From: Streptomyces odontomachi
Lineage (GTDB): Bacteria > Actinomycetota > Actinomycetes > Streptomycetales > Streptomycetaceae
Assembly: GCF_024435355.1 (NCBI RefSeq)
Contig: NZ_JAMJWG010000016.1
Coordinates: 209,727 to 273,726 of the forward strand
DNA: 64,000 bases
Direction of reading: 5' to 3'
A program made the translations under genes and the position numbers. Below the pieces are notes generated by a model. That model was not told the DNA's origin and searched no databases. It saw nothing but the letters and a program-made list of their open reading frames with translations. Positions 41,181 to 54,753 of this stretch are shown here, piece by piece. Every line of letters starts with the position of its first letter. The first letter of the stretch is position 1.

Positions 41181-41608
41181 AGAAGCAGAGTGATGCTCCG
41201 GACGCTCCGGGGTCCCCGCTCCCGGTCTACGTCCTCGACTGCGAGGCCCTGTCGCTCGCGGTGCGTGGCGATCGGATGACGATCGCCAGGCTCGGTCTGG
41301 CGGCCCAGGGGAAGGCCGACGTGATCACGTCCCCGATGACGCTCGTCGAGGCGTACGACGGGCGGACCACCGAGCAGCGCTGGGACTGGATCCTCTCCCG
41401 CATGAGCGTTGCCGACGTCGGAAAGGACGAGGCCCGGCAGGCTCGCCGGCTCCTGGCCGAAGCCGGGTTGCGCGGTCACAAATACGCGATCGGCGCCGTG
41501 CTCGCCGTGATCGCACGCCGGCAGAAGGGCAACGTCACCGTGTTCACCTCGGACGTCGACGACCTGGAGCGGCTGGTCCCCCAGCGGATCGCCGTCAGGA
41601 AGGTGTGA
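41177..41608 (+). CDS. PIN-domain toxin-like protein (VapC type)
   Basis: A 143-residue PIN domain from GTG 41177. Acidic residues of the RNase active site are D in YVLDCEALSLAV, E in MTLVEAYDG and D in VFTSDVDDLERL; the usual DA dipeptide before the third position is YAIGA here, a deviation that may weaken activity. VapC toxins cut tRNA or rRNA and are blocked by the upstream antitoxin. The start overlaps the antitoxin stop codon. The antitoxin appears damaged at its 5' end, which would be tolerated only if the toxin is weak or the antitoxin start is unusual. Confidence 0.78.
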   Translation: MKKQSDAPDAPGSPLPVYVLDCEALSLAVRGDRMTIARLGLAAQGKADVITSPMTLVEAYDGRTTEQRWDWILSRMSVADVGKDEARQARRLLAEAGLRGHKYAIGAVLAVIARRQKGNVTVFTSDVDDLERLVPQRIAVRKV

Positions 41609-41751
41609 GGGCGCACGTCGCTGCGTGATCGGGGGCAGACCGTCCGATGCCCACGGCTACGACCGAGGCCACGACCGATGAGTTCCTCCCGCTCCCCGGG
41701 TCTGACACACACAGCGGTCGTCGACCGACCACCCCGGACCCGGAGGACATC

Positions 41752-42390
41752 ATGCGGAAGATCGTCGCCAGTCTGTTCATCGCGCTGGACGGTGTCGTGG
41801 AGGCGCCCGACCAGTGGCACTTCCCCTACTTCAACGACGAGATGGGCGCCGCCGTCAACGCGGCACTCGGGTCGGCGGACACCCTGCTCTTCGGGCGGAA
41901 GACGTACGACAGCTTCGCGGGGGCCTGGCCGGAGCGGGAGGCGGCGGGGGGTGAGGACGCCGGGTTCGCCAAGGTGCTGGGGGACGCCCGCAAGATCGTG
42001 GTGTCGCGGCAGAAGCTCGAGTTCGGCTGGCGGAACTCGGAGCAGCTCCAGGGTGATCTCGTGGCGACCGTCACCAGCCTGAAGGAGACGGCGGGCGGGA
42101 CCATCGGCCTCAGCGGCTCGGTATCCGTCGTCCGGCAGTTGCTGGCCGCCGGGCTGCTGGACGAGCTGCATCTGCTGGTCCACCCGATCGCCGTGCGCAA
42201 GGGGATGCGCCTGTTCGACGAAAGCGACGGTGGAGACGGCGGCGAGAGCGCGATTCCGCTTCGCTTGATCTCGTCCGAGGCGTTCACGACCGGCGTGTTG
42301 AACCTGGTCTACGGCCCGGCCGAAGCGCCCGGCAGTGCCGGCTACGACGAGGCCAAGGGGCATCTGCCGCGGTCCGGAGAGGGAGAGTAG
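41752..42390 (+). CDS. RibD/dihydrofolate reductase-like protein
   Basis: A 212-residue protein of the RibD C-terminal domain family (MRKIVASLFIALDGVVEAPD ... SADTLLFGRKTYDSFAGAWP ... GLSGSVSVVRQLLAAGLLDE LHLLVHPIAV). Members bind NADPH and reduce pterin- or flavin-like substrates; the true substrate is usually unknown. GGAGG six bases before ATG 41752 decides the start; the longer frame from 41647 is not needed. The last 20 residues are a variable tail. It stands alone. Confidence 0.88.
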   Translation: MRKIVASLFIALDGVVEAPDQWHFPYFNDEMGAAVNAALGSADTLLFGRKTYDSFAGAWPEREAAGGEDAGFAKVLGDARKIVVSRQKLEFGWRNSEQLQGDLVATVTSLKETAGGTIGLSGSVSVVRQLLAAGLLDELHLLVHPIAVRKGMRLFDESDGGDGGESAIPLRLISSEAFTTGVLNLVYGPAEAPGSAGYDEAKGHLPRSGEGE

Positions 42391-42617
42391 GCCTGGCGCC
42401 GACCCGGGCCCCGACCTGGCACTGACCCGGCCCTGGCCTGCCCTGGCCTGGCGCCCACCTGGGCCCTGTCGGACCGGGGCCCGCCCATCCGACGGCGACC
42501 TTGTGGGATTGTTGAACGATCCTCTACGTTGAAGTCTGCCGTCACGATGTCGGCGGCGCCGGGTGGGCGATGCATGCCGCACCCGGAGTCGACGCGTCGG
42601 AGGGACCGGAAGCGGAC

Positions 42618-43538
42618 ATGGCCGTAACAGACCAGGCGGCGCAGGAGGCGCACGAGGCCCAGAAGGCGTACGAGGCGACGGAAACGGCGACGCCCGCGGT
42701 GCCGGGCCAGGCGGGCGAGAGCACGATCGAGAGCACGGCCCAGCCCGCGGTCGAGCGGGCGACGCGCCCGGCGGGCGGCGGGACCGTGCTCGACCTCAAC
42801 GCCGATCTGGGCGAAGGGTTCGGGCGGTGGGAGCTCACCGATGACGAGGCGATGCTGTCCGTGGTGACCAGCGCCAACGTGGCCTGCGGTTTCCACGCGG
42901 GGGATCCGAGCATCATGCGCCGGGTCTGCGACCTCGCGGCCCGGCGCGGCGTGCGGATCGGGGCGCAGGTGTCCTACCGGGACCTCGCCGGGTTCGGGCG
43001 GCGCGCCATGGACGTGCCCGCGGACGAGCTCGCCGACGAGATCGCCTACCAGATCGGTGCGCTCGACGTCTTCGCCCGTGCCGCCGGCGCCACGGTGGCC
43101 TACGTGAAGCCGCACGGTGCGCTGTACAACCGGGTGGTGTCCGACGAGCAGCAGGCCGCCGCCGTGGTGGCGGGCGTCCGGCTGGCGGGCGCCGGGCTCC
43201 CCGTGCTCGGCCTGCCCGGCTCGGCCCTGTTGCGGGAGGCCGGGCGGGTCGGGCTCGGCGTGGTGCCGGAGGCGTTCGCCGACCGTTCCTACACGGCGGC
43301 CGGGACCCTGGTGCCACGCGGCACGCCGGGCGCGGTGCTCACCGATCCCGACCAGGTCGCCACGCGCGCGGTCGCGTTCGCGTGCGAGGGGCGCACCACC
43401 GCGCTGGACGGCAGCGCGGTGTCCGTACGGGCGCGTTCGCTGTGCCTGCACGGCGACACCCCGGGCGCCGTCGAGCTGGCCAAGCGGGTGCGGGCGGCCC
43501 TGGAAGGTGCCGGCGTCCATGTGGCGGCGTTCGTATGA
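42618..43538 (+). CDS. pxpA: 5-oxoprolinase subunit A (LamB/YcsF family)
   Basis: Subunit A of the three-part ATP-dependent 5-oxoprolinase that recycles pyroglutamate to glutamate. LDLNADLGEGFGRWELTDDE and VTSANVACGFHAGDPSIMRR are diagnostic, with VAYVKPHGALYNRVV and LCLHGDTPGAVELAKRVR following. The protein has about 305 residues from ATG 42618 with GGAAG upstream; the first 50 residues are an alanine/glutamate-rich extension. It is followed by pxpB and pxpC with ATGA overlaps, a tight three-gene operon. Confidence 0.93.
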   Translation: MAVTDQAAQEAHEAQKAYEATETATPAVPGQAGESTIESTAQPAVERATRPAGGGTVLDLNADLGEGFGRWELTDDEAMLSVVTSANVACGFHAGDPSIMRRVCDLAARRGVRIGAQVSYRDLAGFGRRAMDVPADELADEIAYQIGALDVFARAAGATVAYVKPHGALYNRVVSDEQQAAAVVAGVRLAGAGLPVLGLPGSALLREAGRVGLGVVPEAFADRSYTAAGTLVPRGTPGAVLTDPDQVATRAVAFACEGRTTALDGSAVSVRARSLCLHGDTPGAVELAKRVRAALEGAGVHVAAFV

Positions 43539-44242
43539 GACAGCTGCCGGTCGGCGATGACGCGCTGCTCGTCGAGCTCGACTCACCCGAGGACGCCCAG
43601 GCGTGGCATGCCGAGATCCTGCGCCGCCGTGCCGCGGGTGCGGGAGCGGTGTCGTCGGTGCGCGAGATCGTGCCCGGGGACCGGACGGTTCTGCTGTACG
43701 GGGTGCGCGACGTGGCGGCGGTCGGTGCCGAGTTGAGCCGGTGGTCTCCGCCGCCGCCCGTGTCCGACCGTGGCCCCCTGCTGGAGGTTCCGGTCCGCTA
43801 CGACGGTCCCGACCTGCGGGACGTCGCGCGGCTGTGGGGGGTGAGCGAGGACGAGGCCGTGCGGGTGCACAGCGGGGTCGAGCACCGCGTCGCGTTCTGC
43901 GGGTTCGCTCCCGGGTTCGGCTACCTGACCGGGCTCGACGAGCGGCACCACGTGCCGCGCCGGGCCGCACCGCGCACCTCGGTGCCGGCCGGGTCGGTGG
44001 CGGTCGCCGGGCCCTACACCGGTGTCTATCCGCGGGCCTCACCCGGCGGCTGGCAGCTGATCGGCACCACCGACGTGTGCTTGTGGGATCTGGAACGGGA
44101 GCCTGCCGCGCTGCTGACGCCCGGCACACGGGTGCGTTTCGTCCCGATCGTTCCGCCTCCGGGCGTCCCATCCGTCCCCGTCCTCCCGCGGGAGCGCACC
44201 GCCGAGCAGCCTCCCGCACCCGTCCGCCAGGGCACCTCATGA
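43535..44242 (+). CDS. pxpB: 5-oxoprolinase subunit B (allophanate hydrolase subunit 1 family)
   Basis: A 235-residue protein from ATG 43535, overlapping pxpA by four bases. Family marks are VPVRYDGPDLRDVARLWGVS, VHSGVEHRVAFCGFAPGFGY LTGLD and SVAVAGPYTGVYPRASPGGW QLIG. Subunit B with C forms the ATP-dependent part that activates 5-oxoproline for subunit A. Longer upstream frames overlap pxpA antiparallel composition and are shadows. Length is normal for the family; the proline-rich C-terminus is variable. Confidence 0.93.
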   Translation: MRQLPVGDDALLVELDSPEDAQAWHAEILRRRAAGAGAVSSVREIVPGDRTVLLYGVRDVAAVGAELSRWSPPPPVSDRGPLLEVPVRYDGPDLRDVARLWGVSEDEAVRVHSGVEHRVAFCGFAPGFGYLTGLDERHHVPRRAAPRTSVPAGSVAVAGPYTGVYPRASPGGWQLIGTTDVCLWDLEREPAALLTPGTRVRFVPIVPPPGVPSVPVLPRERTAEQPPAPVRQGTS

Positions 44243-45249
44243 CCGGCGGCACCGTCCCGGCACCTGGCAGGATCGCCGAGCCGGCGCCGACGCCGGCACC
44301 CCACGCCCCCGACGCATCCGCCAACGCCCTCGAAGTCGTGCGGGCCGGCGCCCTGACCACCGTCCAGGACCTCGGGCGTGCCGGGTACGCGAGCCTGGGC
44401 GTACCGCGTTCCGGGGCGCTCGACCTGCCGGCCCACCGGCTGGCGAACCGGTTGGTGGGCAACCCCGCCGGTGCGGCGACGTTGGAGACCACCCTGACCG
44501 GGGTGGCGCTGCGCGTGCGGCGCGCCACGACCGTGGCCGTCACCGGCGCACCGGCGGCGGTCCGGGTGGACGGCCGGCCGGCGGCGTGGGCGGGCGCGGT
44601 GCGGGTGCCGGCCGGTGCGCTGCTCGATGTCGGTCGCGCCGCCGGTGGCCTGCGGAGTTACATCGCCGTACGGGGAGGCATCGCGGTCGCCCCGGTGCTC
44701 GGCAGCCGCTCCACGGACGTGCTGTCCGGGCTGGGGCCCGCTCCGCTCCGAGACGGCGACGTGCTGCCGCTGGGTGCGCCGGCGGGCCGGCCGCGCCACG
44801 CCGACACGGTGTACTGGCCGGGGCCGCCGGATGAGCTGGTGCTGCCCGTGCTGCTCGGGCCGCGTGACGACTGGTTCACCGCGGCCGCGTTGCGCACCCT
44901 GTCCGCTGCCGCGTTCTCCGTCTCGCCGAACAGCAACCGTATCGGGCTGCGCACCGACGGGCCGGTGCTGGAGCGCGCCGTGCACGGGGAACTGCCCAGC
45001 GAGGGAATGGTGGTGGGGGCGGTCCAGGTGCCGCCGGACGGCAGACCCCTGGTCTTCCTCGCCGACGGCCCGACCACCGGCGGCTATCCGGTGATCGGCG
45101 TGGTGCCCGAACGCGCACTGGCCGCCGCCGCCCAGGCGGCCCCCGGCCTACCGGTCCGCTTCGTGCCCGTCGACCGCCGGGGTGACCACCGGGAACGCGG
45201 ACCGAGCCACCGAGGGCGGATTATGGGTGTACCGGGCAATCAACGATGA
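44239..45249 (+). CDS. pxpC: 5-oxoprolinase subunit C (biotin-dependent carboxylase-like family)
   Basis: A 336-residue protein from ATG 44239, overlapping pxpB by four bases. Signature segments are RAGALTTVQDLGRAGYASLG VPRSGALD, NPAGAATLETTLTG, FSVSPNSNRIGLRTDG and GPTTGGYPVIGVV. Together with subunit B it forms a heterodimer that cooperates with PxpA. A 33-residue unstructured proline/alanine N-terminus precedes the domain. The operon ends here; the next gene (45257) starts 7 bp later on the same strand and may be co-transcribed. Confidence 0.93.
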   Translation: MTGGTVPAPGRIAEPAPTPAPHAPDASANALEVVRAGALTTVQDLGRAGYASLGVPRSGALDLPAHRLANRLVGNPAGAATLETTLTGVALRVRRATTVAVTGAPAAVRVDGRPAAWAGAVRVPAGALLDVGRAAGGLRSYIAVRGGIAVAPVLGSRSTDVLSGLGPAPLRDGDVLPLGAPAGRPRHADTVYWPGPPDELVLPVLLGPRDDWFTAAALRTLSAAAFSVSPNSNRIGLRTDGPVLERAVHGELPSEGMVVGAVQVPPDGRPLVFLADGPTTGGYPVIGVVPERALAAAAQAAPGLPVRFVPVDRRGDHRERGPSHRGRIMGVPGNQR

Positions 45250-45256
45250 TGAGGGC

Positions 45257-46276
45257 ATGACGCGATACGTGTTCGTGGGGGCAGGAGCGGTCGGCAGCGG
45301 GCTTGGGGGGCTGCTGGCGCGGCAGGGGACCGACGTGCTGCTGGCGGCGCGTGGGGAGCATGCGCGGGCGATGGCCCACGACGGGCTGCGGGTGCGATGC
45401 CCCGACACCGCTTTCACGTTGGACGTGCCGATCGTGACCGCCCCGGAGCAGGTCCGGTTGACCGTCGACGACGTGCTCGTGCTCACGACCAAGACGCAGC
45501 AGGCAGAGGCCGCGGTCGAGCAGTGGGCGGATCTGCCGGTGTACGACGGTGCCGGTGCGGTCGCCGGGCGTGCCGGCGAGCTGTTGCCGATCTGCACCGC
45601 GCTGAACGGGGTGACCGGTGAGGAGATCGCGCTGCGGTACTTCGACCGGGTCTTCGCCGTGTGCGTGTGGTTCCCGGCGGTGCTGATCGAGCCCGGGGAG
45701 GTGATCGTCCGCTGTGCCCCGCTGCGGGGCATCTTCCACGTCGGGCGCTACGGCGTCTCGCCCGCCCCGGACGACGACGCCGACCTGCTGGGCGGGGTCC
45801 GCCGGCAGTGGGACAAGGCCGGCTGCCGGGTGGTGCCCGCCGATGACGTGATGCGGTGGAAGTACCGCAAACTGCTGACCAATCTCGGCAACGTCCTCCA
45901 GGCTCTGCTCGGGGACACCTCCGGCGCCGACGACCTGCTCCACGCGGCGGAGGCCGAGGCACGCGGGATTCTCGCGGCGGCCGGTATCCCGTTCACCGAC
46001 GACGGGGAAGAGGAGGAGGCCCGGCGGGGTTTCTCCCCCACGCCGGTCCCCGGGGAACCGGACCGCCTCGGCGGCTCCACCTGGCAGTCGCTGGTCCGCG
46101 GCACCGGCACGATCGAGACCAGTTATCTGAACGGTGAGATCGCCCTGATCGCCCGCCGGATCGGGCGCTCCGCACCGGTCAACGCACGGCTCGCCGCCCT
46201 CGCACGCCGTGCCGCGCGGGAGAAGCTCAAGCCGGGGTCCGTCAGCCTCCGGGAACTCAGGGACCAGTTGGGTTGA
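45257..46276 (+). CDS. Ketopantoate reductase-like protein (ApbA/PanE family)
   Basis: A 339-residue NADP-dependent reductase. The N-terminal Rossmann motif is VFVGAGAVGSGLGGLLARQG, and a catalytic-lysine region WKYRKLLTNLGNVLQALLG is in the middle. The ETSYLNGEIALIARRIGRSAP helix fits substrate binding in PanE-like proteins. PanE makes pantoate for CoA, but Streptomyces has several paralogues and this one lies downstream of pxpC, so an unrelated hydroxyacid substrate is possible. ATG 45257 follows pxpC by 7 bp, suggesting one message. Confidence 0.87.
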   Translation: MTRYVFVGAGAVGSGLGGLLARQGTDVLLAARGEHARAMAHDGLRVRCPDTAFTLDVPIVTAPEQVRLTVDDVLVLTTKTQQAEAAVEQWADLPVYDGAGAVAGRAGELLPICTALNGVTGEEIALRYFDRVFAVCVWFPAVLIEPGEVIVRCAPLRGIFHVGRYGVSPAPDDDADLLGGVRRQWDKAGCRVVPADDVMRWKYRKLLTNLGNVLQALLGDTSGADDLLHAAEAEARGILAAAGIPFTDDGEEEEARRGFSPTPVPGEPDRLGGSTWQSLVRGTGTIETSYLNGEIALIARRIGRSAPVNARLAALARRAAREKLKPGSVSLRELRDQLG

Positions 46277-46284
46277 CGGGTCCT

Positions 46285-48228
46285 TCACGCGTCGATCTGC
46301 GCCGCGTGCAGCACCACCACCGCCAGGTCGTCCTCGACCGGCTCGGGGCTGAAGTCGTGCGTGGCCTGGCGGACGCGTTCCGCCACGGCCATGGCTCCCA
46401 TTCCGGCGCAGTCCGCGAGGATGTGGGCGAGCCCGTCGTGGTCGTCGAGGAGGTGCCGGCCGTGGCGCCGTTCGGTCACCCCGTCGGTCACGCACAGCAG
46501 CGTCTCGCCGGGTGCCAGGTGGAAGGAGTCGGCGAAGAAGTCGGTGTCCTCGTCGATGCCGAGCAGCAGCTGCGGGCGGGACACGGAAGTGACGTCGCCC
46601 GCTGCGGACATCTGGAGCGGCAGCGGATGGCCGGCGCTGGCGAGGGTGCACTGGGCGCCGCCGACCTGCGGGTCGGGCACCAGCTCCCCGTAGACCATGC
46701 TCAAGAACCGTGGCCGGGCGGCCTCGCCCGCGGTGCTGACCGCCTCGGCGGCGTCCTCCGCCATGACCGCGTTCAGCCAGCCGAGCACCGACTCGACGCC
46801 GTGCCCCTGGCGGGCCAGCAGCCGCACCAGGTGCCGGGTCAGACCGGTCACGGACATCGCCTCGACGTCCTTGCCCTGGACGTCGCCCAGCAGGAAGCAC
46901 CAGCGGCCGTCGCCGGTGGGGAAGAGATCGTAGAAGTCGCCGCCGACGGTCTGGCCGCTGGCGTGCGGCTCGTAGACGATCGCCGACTCCACGCCGGGCA
47001 GGGAGCCGAGGGACGAGGGCAGCTGGCGGCGTTGCAGGGCCCGGCTGATGCTGGTCTGGCGGGTGTACTGGCGCGCCGTGACCAGCGCCTGCGCCACCCG
47101 GCGTGAGACGTCCTCCACCGTGCGGGCCACCGTGTCGGTGATCTCCGGTGGGCCGGCCCGGCCGATCAGCAGCGTGCCGTGGCAGACGCCGCCCGACATC
47201 AGGGAGAACGCCAGCGCGGAGCCGCCGCCCTCGGCGTCGGCGCCTTCCGGCCAGGGCCAGGGCATGCCCGCGCTCCACGGCTCGACGGGCGGCGGTTCGG
47301 GCTCCAGGTCGCGGCGGAGCGCGGCGATGAGCTGCTCGTCGGCGTGCCAGACGCTGGCGAGCCGCCGGTCACCGGTCTCGCTCAGGAGCCACACGGCGCA
47401 CCAGTCGGCGAGCCGGGGCACCATGAGCTGGCTGGCCAGGGCGGCGACCATGCGTTCGTCGAGCTGTCCGGAGAGGAGCTCGCTGGCCTCGGCGAGGAAG
47501 GTGCCGCCGCCGTGGTCGGCGCGCGCCGCGGAGCCGTGGTACTCGACGCGCGCCTGCGGCTGTGCCACCTCGGTGGCTTCCAGTTGCCGGTACAGGGCGG
47601 CGTTGAGGCGGCCGGCGGGTGCCGGTGCCGTGTCGGAGGCGGAGACCGGCACCCGGCACCAGACCGCCTTCTCGCCGCGCCGGTAGGTCACGCCCCATGC
47701 GTCGGCCACCGAGGTGACGATCTGGAGTCCGAGGCCGCGCCCGCGGCCGGGGCCGTCAGAGCCGCCGGGCACCATGGCCGCCGGCTGCCGGTCCACCACC
47801 TCGATCCGTGCGCCCGTCGGGATGCCGTCGGGACCGGGCGCGTGCTCCACCTCGCAGATCACGACCATCGGCGTGCCGGCGTGGATGAGGGCGTTCGTCG
47901 TCAGCTCGCCCACGAGCAGGGCGGCGTCGTCGGCCAGGCGCTCGGTCGGGGTGCGGGTCCTGGCGACGGTCCGGCTGCCGGTCCTGAGCCCGGCCTCGGT
48001 CCCCGCCCTGAAGCCGGTGCGGGTGCCGGTGCCGGTGCCGGGCGGGCCACCGGTCAGGGTGCCGGGCAGCGCGCCGGACCCGGCGTCGGGCGGCGTGCCG
48101 CCGGCCGGCAGGTACTGCTCCGTGATCACGGCGTGTACGAAGGAACGGGCCCGGGAGGGCGCGAGCTGATTCGCTCGCAGCGCCAGGCGCGAGCCGGATC
48201 CTCCCTGGTCAGAGGGGACGGCCTGCAC
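46285..48228 (-). CDS. SpoIIE-type phosphatase with kinase-like and GAF domains (OsaC-like)
   Basis: A 647-residue regulator. GTG 48228 has GAGGAGG six bases upstream and gives VQAVPSDQGGSGSRLALRAN; an in-frame ATG at 48261 lies behind it. Order: RsbW-like ATPase (LVGELTTNALIHAG near residue 105, GRGLGLQIVTSVADAWG near 165), a GAF-like domain (about 225-390) and a PP2C/SpoIIE phosphatase (about 410-645; GGDFYDLFPTGDGR, LLGDVQGKDVEA, DDLAVVVLHA). Such proteins release sigma factors through anti-sigma or anti-anti-sigma partners. It is divergent from the osaA-like kinase. In S. coelicolor, as I recall, OsaC has the same neighbours but is larger with a PAS domain, which I do not see here. Confidence 0.88.
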   Translation of the reverse strand: MQAVPSDQGGSGSRLALRANQLAPSRARSFVHAVITEQYLPAGGTPPDAGSGALPGTLTGGPPGTGTGTRTGFRAGTEAGLRTGSRTVARTRTPTERLADDAALLVGELTTNALIHAGTPMVVICEVEHAPGPDGIPTGARIEVVDRQPAAMVPGGSDGPGRGRGLGLQIVTSVADAWGVTYRRGEKAVWCRVPVSASDTAPAPAGRLNAALYRQLEATEVAQPQARVEYHGSAARADHGGGTFLAEASELLSGQLDERMVAALASQLMVPRLADWCAVWLLSETGDRRLASVWHADEQLIAALRRDLEPEPPPVEPWSAGMPWPWPEGADAEGGGSALAFSLMSGGVCHGTLLIGRAGPPEITDTVARTVEDVSRRVAQALVTARQYTRQTSISRALQRRQLPSSLGSLPGVESAIVYEPHASGQTVGGDFYDLFPTGDGRWCFLLGDVQGKDVEAMSVTGLTRHLVRLLARQGHGVESVLGWLNAVMAEDAAEAVSTAGEAARPRFLSMVYGELVPDPQVGGAQCTLASAGHPLPLQMSAAGDVTSVSRPQLLLGIDEDTDFFADSFHLAPGETLLCVTDGVTERRHGRHLLDDHDGLAHILADCAGMGAMAVAERVRQATHDFSPEPVEDDLAVVVLHAAQIDA

Positions 48229-48365
48229 AACACCCTCCTCGTTCGGACACCTGGTTCGCACTCCCGGTTCGAACGAACTACGTAAACATCACTATAGTGG
48301 GCAAAAGCACGCGTAATGCACCTGTAGCAGGGCCACGATCATGGAATTCGCAGGGATTGGTCGTT

Positions 48366-53032
<4,667 letters not shown>

Positions 53033-53036
<4 letters not shown>

Positions 53037-53710
53037 CCACACCACCCCCCGCATCCCCTCCGATCCCGGATCGGTCGAGCATCCTCATCGTCGACGACAT
53101 GGAGGAGAACCTGGTCGCGCTGGCGGCGGTGCTCGGGCCACTCGGCCAGCGCGTGGTGTTCGCCCACTCCGGCGAGGAAGCGCTGAAGGCGATGCTGCGC
53201 CAGGAGTTCGCCGTCGTCCTGCTGGACATCCTGATGCCGGGCATGGACGGCTTCGAGACCGCGAGCAACATCAAGCGCCTCGACCAGACCAAGGACGTCC
53301 CGATCATCCTGCTGACCGGCCGCGACGTCGACCCCGACTACGCCTACCGGGGATACGCCGTGGGCGCCGCGGACTTCCTTGCCAAGCCCATCGACCCATG
53401 GGTGCTGCGCACCAAGGTCAACGTCTTCCTGGAGCTGCACCGCAAGAACCGCCAGCTCGCCGTGCAGGCCGAGCAACTGCGCCGGCTGCTCCTCACCGAC
53501 CAGGGCGAGGGCGCGGGTCTCACGGAACGGCTCACCGAGATCACCTGGCGGCTCATGCAGCTTGAGGCCCTCCTCAGGGACAACGACGCCACCACGCCGG
53601 CGCTGGCCGACCGCATCGCCGACCTGGAGAGGGTCATCCACGGCCTGGAGAGCGCCCCCGTCGCAGAGGTGACGCAGGGCGCCGACGCCAAGGAGGACGC
53701 GGCCGGCTGA
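53033..53710 (+). CDS. osaB: Response regulator with C-terminal coiled coil (OsaB-like)
   Basis: A 225-residue protein from ATG 53033, overlapping the kinase stop by four bases. The receiver has SILIVDDMEENLVALAAVL, phosphoacceptor D in VVLLDILMPGMDGFET, T/S in IILLTGRDVD and K in FLAKPIDPWVLRTKVNVF. Its C-terminus is a coiled coil (LHRKNRQLAVQAEQLRRLL, then LTERLTEITWRLMQLEALL), without a DNA-binding domain, exactly as known for OsaB, which is needed for aerial growth under osmotic stress. A near copy of the receiver stands at the C-terminus of the 35395 protein. Confidence 0.88.
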
Positions 53711-53746
53711 CGCCCGACGCCGCGCCCTCACCGGGCGGACGGCGCG

Positions 53747-54523
53747 TCAGCCGCTGTGCGAGACGGTCAGCCCGTAGAACCCGACCCGCGCGCCGTTCGT
53801 CGTGCTGTCCGACGACGACTGGTTGTACGACCCGGCCTTGAAGTACTGCTTGTACGGGTCGAAGGACGACGGGATCGAGTAGTGCGTGGTGCTGCCGTTG
53901 ACGGTCAGGTCGATGGTGTGGCCGCCGGAGACCGCGATCGTGTAGGTCCACGTCTTGCCGATCGACACGTTGCCCACGGTGTGCGTGGTCTGGCCGCCGT
54001 CGGGCGAGTTCTCCGTACCGGCGACGATGTCACCGTTGGAGTGGTAGTACAGCTCGATCAGCGGCTTGGTGGACGAGCCACCGGAACCGAGGTGGATCTG
54101 CCCGACACAGACGTTCTTCGTCACGGAGATCACCCGCAGCGTGGCGCTGAGCTTGTGGTTCCCGCTGAGCGACCAGTTCGCCGCGCTGCCGTCGCGGTTC
54201 ATCTCCCGCAGCTCGGAGCGCGCGTAGTTGGAGTTCGGCGTGGTGACGCCCTTCTCCGGCGCCCAGAAGACCATCGCGCCGTCCCGGTCGTCGGTGTAGA
54301 AGTACGAGTCCTCGAACCCGCCCTCCAACCGGGACGACGAAATGGTGGTCGGCGACCCCGGCGACCCGACCGGCTCCTGGAGCTGCCAGATCCCCAGGTC
54401 GAAGTTGCCGCCCGGCGGCTTCGTCGGGTCGGCGGCGTCGGCGCTGGTACTGCTCAGGAGAGCGAACATGGCAGCGAGTCCGGCACCGGCGGCAACGGTC
54501 AGAACTTTCGAGCGGAACGGCAT
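53747..54523 (-). CDS. Secreted alginate lyase, polysaccharide lyase family 7
   Basis: A 258-residue enzyme from ATG 54523 (MPFRSKVLTVAAGAGLAAMF ...), with an N-terminal signal peptide likely cut near SADAADPTK. The three PL7 signatures are present: YARSELREM, VGQIHLG and YFKAGSYNQSSS, with catalytic His in QIH and Tyr in YFKAGSYNQ. It depolymerises alginate by beta-elimination outside the cell. A candidate DasR/chi-type operator lies at 54561-54572. It is intact; the longer upstream frame to 54616 has no signal-peptide sense. Confidence 0.92.
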   Translation of the reverse strand: MPFRSKVLTVAAGAGLAAMFALLSSTSADAADPTKPPGGNFDLGIWQLQEPVGSPGSPTTISSSRLEGGFEDSYFYTDDRDGAMVFWAPEKGVTTPNSNYARSELREMNRDGSAANWSLSGNHKLSATLRVISVTKNVCVGQIHLGSGGSSTKPLIELYYHSNGDIVAGTENSPDGGQTTHTVGNVSIGKTWTYTIAVSGGHTIDLTVNGSTTHYSIPSSFDPYKQYFKAGSYNQSSSDSTTNGARVGFYGLTVSHSG

Positions 54524-54560
54524 GGTGGGGGTCCTTTGGCGCTCGTGGTCGAGGGGAGCT

Positions 54561-54572
54561 AGGTCTAGTCCA
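54561..54572 (-). promoter_or_regulatory. Operator-like TGGACTAGACCT before the alginate lyase
   Basis: On the minus strand TGGACTAGACCT lies 38-49 bp before the ATG. It differs in one base from the TGGTCTAGACCT type of site found in Streptomyces chitinase and DasR-controlled promoters. It could link the secreted lyase to amino-sugar or carbohydrate control. Confidence 0.4.
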
Positions 54573-54753
54573 ATCCCTGCATCCAAGTGAGTAACACGGG
54601 CCCGGGGGACCGTCAATGGGACGAAGGCGCGCGGCTGTACGGCTTCGCCGCACGCACACCATCAGCCACCCACGGACCGACCGACGATCCGGACACCGCA
54701 GAACGCACCCCGAACGACCGGCACCGCCCCCACCCAGGCGCATGATGACCCTC

